Origin: an uncultured beta proteobacterium
Lineage (GTDB): Bacteria > Pseudomonadota > Gammaproteobacteria > Burkholderiales > Burkholderiaceae_B
Assembly: GCA_903865015.1 (NCBI GenBank)
Contig: CAIPID010000498.1
Coordinates: 1 to 39,705, forward strand
Direction: 5' to 3'
DNA length: 39,705 bases
Position numbers and translations under genes: made by a program. Below, in pieces: positions 13,725-21,407 of this stretch (position 1 is the first letter of the stretch; each line of letters begins with the position of its first letter). The notes under the pieces were generated by a model, which had not been told where the DNA came from, ran no database searches, and worked only from the letters and a program-made list of their open reading frames with translations.

Positions 13725-14429
13725 TCATCCGTGCGCCATTGTGGTGCTGGATTTTGGCCGGCCGCGCTTGGCCGGCCTGACTCTACGGCTTGATAACGGT
13801 GAAATCTCATTTAAAAATGCCTCACTCCCTAAAGGCCATTGCCCTCGCAGGGCTTTTTCGATAGTTATGTCTGTTGAGTGAGTATTGCCCTCCTGCAGTT
13901 TTTTACGATAAATCGCCTGGCGGTCAAATGGGGTGTTTCCGCATGCCCAGTAATCAAGATGCTGCGATAACCACACTGGCGCCAGTCCTGCAGCACCTGT
14001 ATGAGCCGCTACAGAGCACCAGGGCCAGAGTTCAGGGTCTGTACTGGATTGTTCCCTCACGGATTGCCGCTCAAGCCAAAGCAGTGCCGGCAATACCCAG
14101 ACACCAGGCTCCAGTAAAGTCGATCGGTAGCGACCAGAAAATACTGCACCCGTCTTGAGCGCTGCAGCAAGGTGTCGGCCAAGTGACTGAATAAGTTTAG
14201 AAATACCCTGAGGGTCTTTAGGCGTCGCCAATAATAAAATAGACTTAGGTGTTAAGGACCATCCGTGGATCGCGACGTGATACTGAGTGGCGGCCTCGCC
14301 CAGCCAATTTACGATCGTGGGTAATGTTGGATTGGTTAAGTCAAAAGGGAAAATCGTGTTGATATCAGCGAATTCGGCGATGGCAAGCTGGACAGAGCCT
14401 GGAGCATAGAGTCTTGGCAAGCGTGCCAT
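13725..14429 (-). CDS. RAYT-like (IS200/Y1 family) transposase-related protein, catalytic motifs lost
   Basis: A 234-residue protein with the scaffold of REP-associated tyrosine transposases: it begins MARLPRL, contains LLLATPKDPQGISKLIQSLGR, then FSGRYRSTLLEPG, and ends in the basic RPAKRGRPKS. In active relatives the region before LLATP reads like MPNHVHLL and carries the HUH metal site; here it is LTPKSILLL, with no HxH. The catalytic tyrosine region after SLGR (usually RYVRYFN) is HLAAALK, without Tyr. The protein is therefore probably unable to cut DNA by the Y1 chemistry, yet the frame is intact. It may be a domesticated DNA-binding protein or a decaying relic. It follows the propeptide-like gene at 14452 by 22 bp on the same strand. 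Confidence 0.75.
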   Translation of the reverse strand: MARLPRLYAPGSVQLAIAEFADINTIFPFDLTNPTLPTIVNWLGEAATQYHVAIHGWSLTPKSILLLATPKDPQGISKLIQSLGRHLAAALKTGAVFSGRYRSTLLEPGVWVLPALLWLERQSVREQSSTDPELWPWCSVAAHTGAAGLAPVWLSQHLDYWACGNTPFDRQAIYRKKLQEGNTHSTDITIEKALRGQWPLGSEAFLNEISPLSSRRVRPAKRGRPKSSTTMAHG

Positions 14430-14451
14430 AGTCTTGGCCTATGTCTGACGC

Positions 14452-15396
14452 TTAAGGTTTGCGTAAGCGATAAAAAAGATTTGGTTCACTGACGATGTAG
14501 ATATTGCCGGCGTCATCCGTTGCGATACCTTCTGGTCTTGGCATGGGCTTGGTGCCTTTTGGGGATAAAGAAAGCATGCCACGGCCTTCGCCTGTATCAC
14601 CGTCGAGCTGAACAATCATTTGTGACTCTTCGCTTAGCAGAAAAATACGACCGGTAGAGGGATCAACCTCTACTGAGGACAAATCTGTCGCAAAGGGAAT
14701 GTCATCGAGCCAATAACTGAAATTTTCGATACGCAAACCACGCGACTCTGATGATTGCAGGTAGTTGAGGCCGCTTATGCGGTAAAGCGCCCGCGGGCTG
14801 TGTTCTTTAGCGATATACAGGCGATCACGTTTGAGGTCATAGCCCAGGCCATCAAAACCAAAGTTACTATCGTCGCTTTCGCCAAAACGCAACACAAGTG
14901 AAAAGGCACGTGTGACATCCATCACCTGTGGCGTTGGGGGTACTTCGGTGATCAGCACGCGACTTCTTCGCCCGTTAACCATGGCGATTCTGTTGCCGCC
15001 AACCCAGGCAATGCCGTTAACGTCTGAGATCCCTTTGAGAGGATATGTGGCCAAAATCTGACCGTCTACGGACATCGCAACGAGACTGGCAGGTTTATTC
15101 GTCACGGCCCAGAGGCGTTTTTGCAACGGATCGTAGGTTAAACCAGCAAAGTTACCCTCAAGTCCCTGAACTGAAATTGGTTTGTCAGGGGCCGCATAGC
15201 CTGTCAGCGTGTTGCCACCCGAGGCTGCGATTTTGGTTTCCCACTGTTGTTGTTTGGCAGCCAGACCAGATAACCAGCGATAAGCGACCTGCTCCGCATG
15301 GTAATAGCGCACGCCGATATACGTTGCCCATCCAACGAGGATGACAAGCACGCAAGCCAGCAGAATTTTTGAGAGAAACTTAACTAAATCGGACAT
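14452..15396 (-). CDS. SdiA-regulated domain (YjiK-like) membrane-anchored beta-propeller protein
   Basis: A 314-residue protein with one N-terminal membrane segment (FLSKILLACVLVILVGWATYIGV) and a large extracytoplasmic part resembling the SdiA-regulated family (YjiK-like, PF06977). Motifs: GNFAGLTYDPLQKRLWAVTN, GFDGLGYDLKRDRLYIAKEHSP, DLSSVEVDPSTGRIFLLSEES and PEGIATDDAGNIYIVSEPN, which read as beta-propeller blades. The biochemical role of this family is not established. The track start at 15426 is TTG; the ATG at 15396 (MSDLVKFLSK) is preferred. It is divergent from rpoH and shares the 178-bp intergenic region that holds the CIRCE element. Confidence 0.82.
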   Translation of the reverse strand: MSDLVKFLSKILLACVLVILVGWATYIGVRYYHAEQVAYRWLSGLAAKQQQWETKIAASGGNTLTGYAAPDKPISVQGLEGNFAGLTYDPLQKRLWAVTNKPASLVAMSVDGQILATYPLKGISDVNGIAWVGGNRIAMVNGRRSRVLITEVPPTPQVMDVTRAFSLVLRFGESDDSNFGFDGLGYDLKRDRLYIAKEHSPRALYRISGLNYLQSSESRGLRIENFSYWLDDIPFATDLSSVEVDPSTGRIFLLSEESQMIVQLDGDTGEGRGMLSLSPKGTKPMPRPEGIATDDAGNIYIVSEPNLFYRLRKP

Positions 15397-15504
15397 ACCC
15401 GGATCCAGGTGGGCGCTTTTCGGCAAATTCGCCGCTGCGCCGAGCCCCTTGAGATTAACACTCCAGAGGAAATTACGGAACTTTTATAGAAATTAATAGT
15501 CAGA

Positions 15505-15531
15505 TTAGCACTCGGGATGCAAGAGTGCTAA
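15505..15531. promoter_or_regulatory. CIRCE element (HrcA operator) upstream of rpoH
   Basis: The sequence TTAGCACTC, nine bases, GAGTGCTAA is a perfect match to the CIRCE consensus bound by the heat-shock repressor HrcA. It lies 43 bp before the rpoH ATG. A possible promoter, TTAGCA (15505-15510), 18 bp, TAAGAT (15529-15534), would sit right on the two arms, so HrcA binding would block it. Seen directly: the inverted repeat. Known: CIRCE is the HrcA site. Inferred: repression of rpoH, and perhaps of the divergent gene as well. Confidence 0.93.
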
Positions 15532-15574
15532 GATTTAATCGTAGCTTGCACCTAAGTCTAGGAGCAACAATATC

Positions 15575-16456
15575 ATGACAAGTTCAAACGCTTTGACATT
15601 GCAACCAAATCAACTCGCGATGGCGATCTCGAACCCAGGTGCCTTAGGGACCATCGAGGCCTACATCGGAACTGTAAATCGCTTGCCGGTGCTTTCGCCC
15701 GAGCAAGAGCAGACGCTTGCGCGTCGCTTGCGTGACCAAGAGGACATCGACGCGGCGCGTGAACTCGTTCTATCCCACCTGCGACTGGTGGTCTCCGTCG
15801 CACGCCAGTATCTTGGATACGGCTTGCCCCATGCTGACCTGATTCAGGAAGGTAATCTTGGCCTGATGAAAGCTGTCAAACGATTTGACCCCGAGCGCGG
15901 TGTGCGTCTGGTGTCGTTTGCCGTGCACTGGATCAAGGCCGAAATTCATGAATATATCGTGCGTAACTGGCGCATGGTAAAGGTCGCGACCACGAAAGCG
16001 CAGCGTAAGTTGTTTTTCAATTTGCGCAGCATGCGTCCAGATGGTCTGACGCTGGATCCAACGCAGGTCGATGAAATCGCCAAGACATTAAATGTAAAAA
16101 CCGAAGACGTTCGCGAAATGGAAGTTCGCATGTCGGGTCGTGAGATGTCCCTGGAAAATCAGGATGACGATGACGACTCCTACGCACCGATCGCTTATTT
16201 GTCTGATGATGGGCGTTCTGATCCCACGCAGGTGCTTGAGCGTCGTGCAACCGACACGATGCAGGGCGACGGCCTGACTCAGGCCCTTGAGGGCCTGGAT
16301 CCTCGTTCACGTCGTATTGTTCAGGCGCGCTGGCTGCAGGATGATGGTGGTGCGACATTGCATGAGTTGGCTGCAGAATTTGGTGTCTCGGCTGAACGTA
16401 TCCGCCAGATTGAGGTGGCGGCGATGAAAAAAATGCGTGTTGCGCTCGCAGACTAA
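15575..16456 (+). CDS. rpoH: RNA polymerase heat-shock sigma factor RpoH (sigma-32)
   Basis: A 293-residue sigma-70 family factor of the RpoH group. Region 2 holds DLIQEGNLGLMKAVKRFDP and FAVHWIKAEIHEYIVRNWR; the RpoH-box-like stretch TTKAQRKLFFNLRSMR follows; region 4 has the helix-turn-helix ATLHELAAEFGVSAERIRQIE. It directs transcription of chaperone and protease genes after heat or envelope stress. The start is supported by AGGAG upstream. An acidic run DDDDDSY lies between regions 2 and 4. Regulation is suggested by the perfect CIRCE element in its promoter region. A rho-independent terminator follows at 16510-16533. Confidence 0.97.
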   Translation: MTSSNALTLQPNQLAMAISNPGALGTIEAYIGTVNRLPVLSPEQEQTLARRLRDQEDIDAARELVLSHLRLVVSVARQYLGYGLPHADLIQEGNLGLMKAVKRFDPERGVRLVSFAVHWIKAEIHEYIVRNWRMVKVATTKAQRKLFFNLRSMRPDGLTLDPTQVDEIAKTLNVKTEDVREMEVRMSGREMSLENQDDDDDSYAPIAYLSDDGRSDPTQVLERRATDTMQGDGLTQALEGLDPRSRRIVQARWLQDDGGATLHELAAEFGVSAERIRQIEVAAMKKMRVALAD

Positions 16457-16509
16457 TTCAAAGTTCGGGCTGCCAGTGCTTTTGGTAGCCGATAATTCGC
16501 TTTACCATT

Positions 16510-16533
16510 AAGCATCCTCAGGGGTGCTTTTTT
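16510..16533 (+). terminator. Rho-independent terminator after rpoH
   Basis: AGCATCC (16511-16517), a TCAG loop and GGGTGCT (16522-16528) form a 7-bp stem with one G-U pair, followed by a run of T. A second hairpin without a T-tract (about 16466-16491, GCTGCCA paired with TGGTAGC) lies just upstream and may stabilise the rpoH mRNA end. Confidence 0.8.
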
Positions 16534-16574
16534 ATTGCAACGAAAGTTGGTGCAAAGAACTTGGACAAAAAGAA

Positions 16575-19106
16575 ATGGATATAGGTTCTTTTGTATTCGG
16601 ATTAGCGGGCTTGCTTGCACTGATATGTTTCGTGCCGCCACTGGCTGGACGCATTAAATTACCGCATTCGGTTTTCCTGGCAATTTGTGGCTGCCTACTC
16701 GCCTATGCCGCGCACGTTTTAAGATGGGCGCCACCAGTAATTGGCGATTTTCTAGGCATTATCAACACCTTTGAAATTTCTTCCGAAACTTTTCTAATCG
16801 TTTTTTTGCCCATCTTATTGTTTGAAACAGCACTATCCATGAACGTGAGAAGGCTCATGGATGACATCGGTCCGATTCTGATGATGGCGATCGTCGCGGT
16901 GGTGGTGAGCACCCTGTTGGTGGGCGTGGTGTTGTCGGAGTTCTCCGGCATGGGTATTGTCGCGTGCCTGTTGCTGGGGGCGATCGTGTCAACGACCGAT
17001 CCGGCCGCGGTGATCGGAATTTTCAGAGAGGTTGGCGCACCTAAAAGATTGACTACGCTGGTGGAAGGCGAGAGCCTGCTCAATGACGCCGCAGCGATTG
17101 CTTTGTATTCCGTACTTTTGGGTGTTCTTTCTAAAGACACCAACTGGGCAATGGGTTTGGTGGTTAAAGAGTTTCTGGTGCTCTTTTTGGGAGGAGGCTT
17201 AGCAGGATTTGTCATTGGTCGGCTTGCCTGCGCGTCGTTTGCCTGGTTGCGCGGATGGCCTGCAGCAGAGATTTCAATGACGGTGGCCGTTGCCTACCTG
17301 TCGTTTTTTATTTCTGAGCATTATTTGCACGTATCAGGCGTGGTCGCAACCGTTGTGGCGGGTCTTGTGGTCGGCTCGACGGGCCGCACACGCATGTCGA
17401 CGACAACATTTGAAACACTTTCGCACTCCTGGCACCAGTTTGGTTTCTGGGCGAATTCCCTGATCTTTTTATTTGCTGCCATGCTGATACCTAAGATGAT
17501 GCAAAACATCTCATGGAATCATGCGATCCAAATTTTGCTAGTGTTCCTGAGTACGTTGCTGGCCAGAGCCGTCGTAGTGTTTGGGTTGATTCCGTTGTTG
17601 TCGTCCGTTGGTTTCGGTGCGCGCGTGGGGATACGTTTTAAAACTGTGATCTGGTGGGGCGGACTCAGAGGTGCGGTGTCGCTCGCGCTTGCGTTAGCCG
17701 TGACAGAGCGCGCAAGTTTGCCCGCGGACGTTCGGGAATTTATCGCGATTGTCGTGACAGGTTTTGTGCTGGCTACGCTGTTTATCAACGGCTTGTCTTT
17801 GCAGTCGCTTATCCGGATGCTGGGATTGACGCAGTTGACAAAAAAGGAGCGTGCGTTACGTGATCAGGCTGTTCTTGTCGCGGCGACCCTCACACAGCAC
17901 GAAACCGATGTGATTGCACAAGAAGAGCATGTGCCTCACGAAGTCCGTCAGCGTATTCAGGATGTTTTTAATGAGAGCATGGCGGCTTCGGCACAAACGC
18001 CAATCGATTACTTTTCAGAACAAGACAAGATAGATCTTGGGTTATCGATTTTGGCGCGCAGGGAATTCGAAATATATTTTGACGTCCTCAAGCATCAGAT
18101 CATTGATCGCAACATGGCAGAAATTTTGATCGGTAAGGCTGAGCGGCTTGAGGATGCGGTGAGAGTGCGCGGCTTGGGAGGCTTTAATGTGGTTGCAGCG
18201 CGCGCGTTACGCTATCCACGCAGGTTTCGCCAGGCCTTACGTGTTTCGGAAATTTTCGGTATCCAGCGCTGGCTCGCGCATGAGCTGAGCCAGCGTTTTG
18301 TTGCATTGATGTGCATGCGCTCAGTATCCAGGCAGCTGATCATCTTTGCCGATCAAAAATTGCGAGAGATTCTGGGTGATGCGGCAACAGAGCAGGTCAG
18401 GCAGGCGCATCAGCGCCGTTTAGATCTCATCGCCGAGGGGTTGCAAGCCTTGGAATTGCAGTATCCCTCCTATTCTTTGTGGTTGCATGAACGTTATCTT
18501 GGGCGGATTGCGCGACGTATTGAGCGCGAACGCTATGACGAGATGCTGGAGCAGTCTCTGATTAGCGGTGAGGTGTATGCAGACTTGACGGGTAAGGTTG
18601 GCAAGCGCTGGGAGTTTATCGATCGCAATCCGCCGCTTGATATTCAGATGGAGGCGGCTGATCTGGTAGCCAGAGTTCCTTTGCTCAATACATTGACGCC
18701 CGATGTGCAACGTCAGTTGGCAAAGATGCTGACACCGCGTTTGTTTTTACCTGACCAGTTGGTCTGGGGCCAGAAAGGCCCTGCATTTGCGCTTTACATC
18801 GTTGCCTCTGGAGCGGTCAAAGTGCTGTTGCCAGACGGCACCCACATTGAGCTAGGTTCGGGAGAATTTTTTGGCGAGCTCTACATGCTGGCGAAAGAGA
18901 AACTGGATGAGTTTGAGGTCCGCTCACTTGGCTACAGCAAATTATTGTGTTTGCCAGCACGCGATTTTGAAGCATTGCTTTCGCGAGACCCGGCTTTGCG
19001 TGCAAGCATCGAGTTGGTTGCAAAACAACGGATGAGAGCCCTTGAGGTCTGGCGCAGTCAACCGCCTACGCCACCTGTGCCTACGCCACCTGCCGCGAAC
19101 GTCTGA
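16575..19106 (+). CDS. Cation/proton antiporter with C-terminal cyclic-nucleotide-binding-like domain (SOS1-like)
   Basis: An 843-residue protein. The first 420 or so residues form a CPA1-type Na+/H+ exchanger domain with about 12 membrane segments; STTDPAAVIGIF and GESLLNDAAAIALY (near residue 165) carry the ion-binding acidic residues. A long helical cytoplasmic region (about 430-710) follows, then a cyclic-nucleotide-binding fold near 715-815 with GSGEFFGELYML. The order matches plant SOS1 and its bacterial relatives. The PRxA stretch that contacts the nucleotide phosphate is not evident, so nucleotide binding is doubtful. The track start at 16524 is a GTG inside the rpoH terminator; ATG at 16575 (MDIGSFVFG) is preferred, although its ribosome site is weak. 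The 3' end overlaps the convergent NUDIX gene by 26 bp. Confidence 0.88.
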   Translation: MDIGSFVFGLAGLLALICFVPPLAGRIKLPHSVFLAICGCLLAYAAHVLRWAPPVIGDFLGIINTFEISSETFLIVFLPILLFETALSMNVRRLMDDIGPILMMAIVAVVVSTLLVGVVLSEFSGMGIVACLLLGAIVSTTDPAAVIGIFREVGAPKRLTTLVEGESLLNDAAAIALYSVLLGVLSKDTNWAMGLVVKEFLVLFLGGGLAGFVIGRLACASFAWLRGWPAAEISMTVAVAYLSFFISEHYLHVSGVVATVVAGLVVGSTGRTRMSTTTFETLSHSWHQFGFWANSLIFLFAAMLIPKMMQNISWNHAIQILLVFLSTLLARAVVVFGLIPLLSSVGFGARVGIRFKTVIWWGGLRGAVSLALALAVTERASLPADVREFIAIVVTGFVLATLFINGLSLQSLIRMLGLTQLTKKERALRDQAVLVAATLTQHETDVIAQEEHVPHEVRQRIQDVFNESMAASAQTPIDYFSEQDKIDLGLSILARREFEIYFDVLKHQIIDRNMAEILIGKAERLEDAVRVRGLGGFNVVAARALRYPRRFRQALRVSEIFGIQRWLAHELSQRFVALMCMRSVSRQLIIFADQKLREILGDAATEQVRQAHQRRLDLIAEGLQALELQYPSYSLWLHERYLGRIARRIERERYDEMLEQSLISGEVYADLTGKVGKRWEFIDRNPPLDIQMEAADLVARVPLLNTLTPDVQRQLAKMLTPRLFLPDQLVWGQKGPAFALYIVASGAVKVLLPDGTHIELGSGEFFGELYMLAKEKLDEFEVRSLGYSKLLCLPARDFEALLSRDPALRASIELVAKQRMRALEVWRSQPPTPPVPTPPAANV

Positions 19107-19920
19107 GCAGATCTTCCGCGATCACGATCGAAGCCTCGACGGTAAAGGCACCGCCTTGCAACATTTCAAATACAAGCGCAGGTGCTAAGCACTGTATCTC
19201 CATGACTTCGCCATCGCGGTTTTTAGGTGTGATGTGCATAGGCAACACGCATTCGCAAGTTAAAACGTCCTCTACTTGCAGTCCTTCAGGAATGCGTCTG
19301 TTCATGCGGGTGATTGTGTGCAGGGGCGTGCGCTGTGCGATGTCAGGTGCATCGAGTCCGGCCTCCTCATCGGTCTCGCGGACCAAGGCCAGATCGGCGT
19401 CCTCTTGACTTCCAACCAGACCACCGACCAGCGTGTCCCACATGCCTGGGTCGGTTGCTTTAGTCAGCGCACGTCGTGCGACCCAAAGCCCACCATGTTC
19501 GGACCAGGCATTCAGGTGCACCGCTCGGGTGATCAATCCGAGGGGGCGCATAACGCCGCGTTCAATCGCTCCCAGTCTGAATGGCGCTGGGGATGGATCT
19601 GCCCATATGTCGAGCAACTCATTTCGCCAGCCGGGTGCGCAGCCCGCGGCCCGGAGTGTTTCTGCAACATCAGCTAATAACTGATCAAGCTCTGTTCCGG
19701 GTTTAAGGTCGGCGCCAATGTCCAGCTCGGTTGGGTGAACCGCAATGCCTGTTAAACCAGCGAGCGCCGTCGCTGCTGTTGGAAACACCCAGCCACAGAG
19801 ATGGCCTGCGATGCGCAGCCTTTTAGACCCTGGATGCGCAGTGTGTTGAGCCTGATGGATGAGTCGATCGAGCAGGGTTTGGACATCTTTGGTTGGCAAA
19901 GAAATGCTTAATTCCGACAT
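19081..19920 (-). CDS. NUDIX hydrolase with N-terminal DUF4743-like domain
   Basis: A 279-residue NUDIX protein. The Nudix box is GGLVGSQEDADLALVRETDEEAG, close to the GX5EX7REUXEEXGU pattern; the first Glu position is met by the QED stretch. The N-terminal half resembles the DUF4743 region found in NUDIX proteins related to the C-terminal part of yeast thiamine pyrophosphokinase. These hydrolyse nucleoside-diphosphate-linked compounds, possibly oxidised thiamine diphosphates; the actual substrate is unknown. The track start at 19971 is GTG with GGAGGA too close; the ATG at 19920 (MSELSISLP) is the likelier start although no strong ribosome site precedes it. Confidence 0.85.
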   Translation of the reverse strand: MSELSISLPTKDVQTLLDRLIHQAQHTAHPGSKRLRIAGHLCGWVFPTAATALAGLTGIAVHPTELDIGADLKPGTELDQLLADVAETLRAAGCAPGWRNELLDIWADPSPAPFRLGAIERGVMRPLGLITRAVHLNAWSEHGGLWVARRALTKATDPGMWDTLVGGLVGSQEDADLALVRETDEEAGLDAPDIAQRTPLHTITRMNRRIPEGLQVEDVLTCECVLPMHITPKNRDGEVMEIQCLAPALVFEMLQGGAFTVEASIVIAEDLLRRSRQVA

Positions 19921-19981
19921 GATCAAAAGCCAGTTGAGAAAAGACTTTAATTGTAGTGCAGCGAATCGCACGCTCCTCCGC

Positions 19982-19987
19982 TATAAT
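19982..19987 (+). promoter_or_regulatory. Probable -10 box of the coxB promoter
   Basis: A perfect TATAAT lies about 160 bp before the coxB ATG. No good -35 was found at 16-18 bp, so the promoter may depend on an activator. It implies a leader of roughly 150 nt on the coxB mRNA. Confidence 0.55.
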
Positions 19988-20094
19988 CCTCCCGTTTCTT
20001 TATGATTCGCGCGGAGAGTGGGTTCGAAGAATGCGAAAAATCCATTCGTAGTTCTACGAGATCATAATCAGCCGTCCAATAATTTTTGCGTCAG

Positions 20095-20121
20095 GCACCT
20101 TTTGCGATTTCGCACAGGTGC
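20095..20121 (+). other. Hairpin in the coxB 5' leader
   Basis: GCACCT (20095-20100) pairs with AGGTGC (20116-20121), and inside it TGCGA pairs with TCGCA around a TT loop, giving a two-part stem. A smaller hairpin CGTAG-TT-CTACG lies earlier in the leader, near 20048. The large hairpin ends about 20 bases before the GAGG ribosome site, so it could affect translation or mRNA stability. It has no T-tract, so it is not a simple terminator. Confidence 0.5.
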
Positions 20122-20147
20122 TAGGCGCGACGTGTTTCGAGGTCAGC

Positions 20148-21305
20148 ATGAAGAAGTTGATGGGGTTACTAGGTGCCTGTGCCATGTTTTTCAGTGGTAT
20201 TGCGTTCGCACAAGTAAAAGATATGCCAGGTGGCCCTGGTGTAAACCAGCTTAATTTGCGCGAGGGCGTGACCCAGATTGGTCATGACGTCGTCTGGCTG
20301 CACTGGTTGATGCTGATCATCTGTATGGTGATCTTTGTCGCCGTGTTTGGGGTAATGTTTTATTCGATCTGGGCGCACCGCAAGTCACGTGGTGCCATCG
20401 CTGCGACATTCCATGAGCACATGGGTGTAGAGGTTGCCTGGACGATTATCCCATTCATCATTGTGATTGCGATGGCTTTGCCCGCAACACGTACCGTGGT
20501 GGCAATGAAAGATACCAGCGGCGCTGACATCACAGTGAAAGTCACTGGTTATCAGTGGAAATGGGGCTATGAATACATCGACGGCGCAGCTGCCGGCGTC
20601 AAATTCCTGTCCAACCTGTCAACACCTCCCGCGCAGATTGCCAACAAAGAGCCAAAGGGCCCTTTCTATCTGATGGAAGTCGACAATCCACTGGTTGTAC
20701 CCGTCGGTAAGAAAATCCGTATTGCTGTTACAGCTGGTGACGTGATTCACTCTTGGTCGGTGCCTGATCTGGCTGTTAAGCAAGATGCGATCCCTGGTTT
20801 TATCCGTAACACCTGGTTCCGCGCTGAAAAAGTCGGCGAATATCGTGGCTTGTGTTCAGAGCTTTGCGGTAAAGACCACGCCTTTATGCCTATCGTTGTC
20901 AAAGTTCTTTCCGAGCAAGATTTCGCTAAGTGGGCAGAAGACCAGAAAAAATTACTGGCTGCGGCCGCGGATGATCCAAGCAAAGAATGGACTGGCGCTG
21001 AGCTGATGGCGCGCGGTGAAAAAGTCTACGCTGCGAACTGCGTAGCTTGCCACCAAGGCAGTGGTAAAGGCATTGTCGGCGCATTTCCAGCACTTGACGG
21101 CAGCAAAGTCGTGATGGGTCCAAAAGGCGATCAGATTCAGGTGTTGCTCAAGGGTCGACAGGGAACGGCAATGGCTTCTTTCGCCAGTCAGTTAAATGAT
21201 GTTGAGATTGCAGCGGTCATCACGTATTCACGTGGCGCCTGGGGCAACGCCGGCAAAGGTCAGGACCCTGTGGTCCAGCCCGCTGACGTAAAAGCCGCAC
21301 GTTGA
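20148..21305 (+). CDS. coxB: Cytochrome c oxidase subunit II with fused cytochrome c domain (caa3-type)
   Basis: A 385-residue subunit II. The signal peptide MKKLMGLLGACAMFFSGIAFA is followed by two membrane helices (VVWLHWLMLIICMVIFVAVFG and the AWTIIPFIIVIAMALP segment). The CuA site is GLCSELCGKDHAFM with the conserved Cys-x3-Cys, His and Met. A C-terminal cytochrome c domain carries CVACH (CXXCH) and a late methionine-bearing loop, which makes this a caa3-type oxidase. It accepts electrons and passes them to CtaD. The track start at 20118 is GTG; the ATG at 20148 has GAGG upstream and starts at the signal peptide. First gene of the oxidase cluster. Confidence 0.96.
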   Translation: MKKLMGLLGACAMFFSGIAFAQVKDMPGGPGVNQLNLREGVTQIGHDVVWLHWLMLIICMVIFVAVFGVMFYSIWAHRKSRGAIAATFHEHMGVEVAWTIIPFIIVIAMALPATRTVVAMKDTSGADITVKVTGYQWKWGYEYIDGAAAGVKFLSNLSTPPAQIANKEPKGPFYLMEVDNPLVVPVGKKIRIAVTAGDVIHSWSVPDLAVKQDAIPGFIRNTWFRAEKVGEYRGLCSELCGKDHAFMPIVVKVLSEQDFAKWAEDQKKLLAAAADDPSKEWTGAELMARGEKVYAANCVACHQGSGKGIVGAFPALDGSKVVMGPKGDQIQVLLKGRQGTAMASFASQLNDVEIAAVITYSRGAWGNAGKGQDPVVQPADVKAAR

Positions 21306-21359
21306 TTCATTGACGCGCAAGCATTTTTAGATACGACACTTTCATACAGATTTGCTGAT

Positions 21360-21380
21360 AGTCACACCAAACGTGTGACT
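21360..21380 (+). other. Perfect hairpin between coxB and ctaD
   Basis: AGTCACAC, a CAAAC loop and GTGTGACT form an 8-bp perfect stem in the 102-bp gap. There is no T-tract, so termination is unlikely. It may be a processing or stability element that sets the relative amounts of the two mRNAs; that is inference. Confidence 0.5.
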
Positions 21381-21407
21381 GCAGCCTAAGCAGGATAGGA
21401 GTTCACA

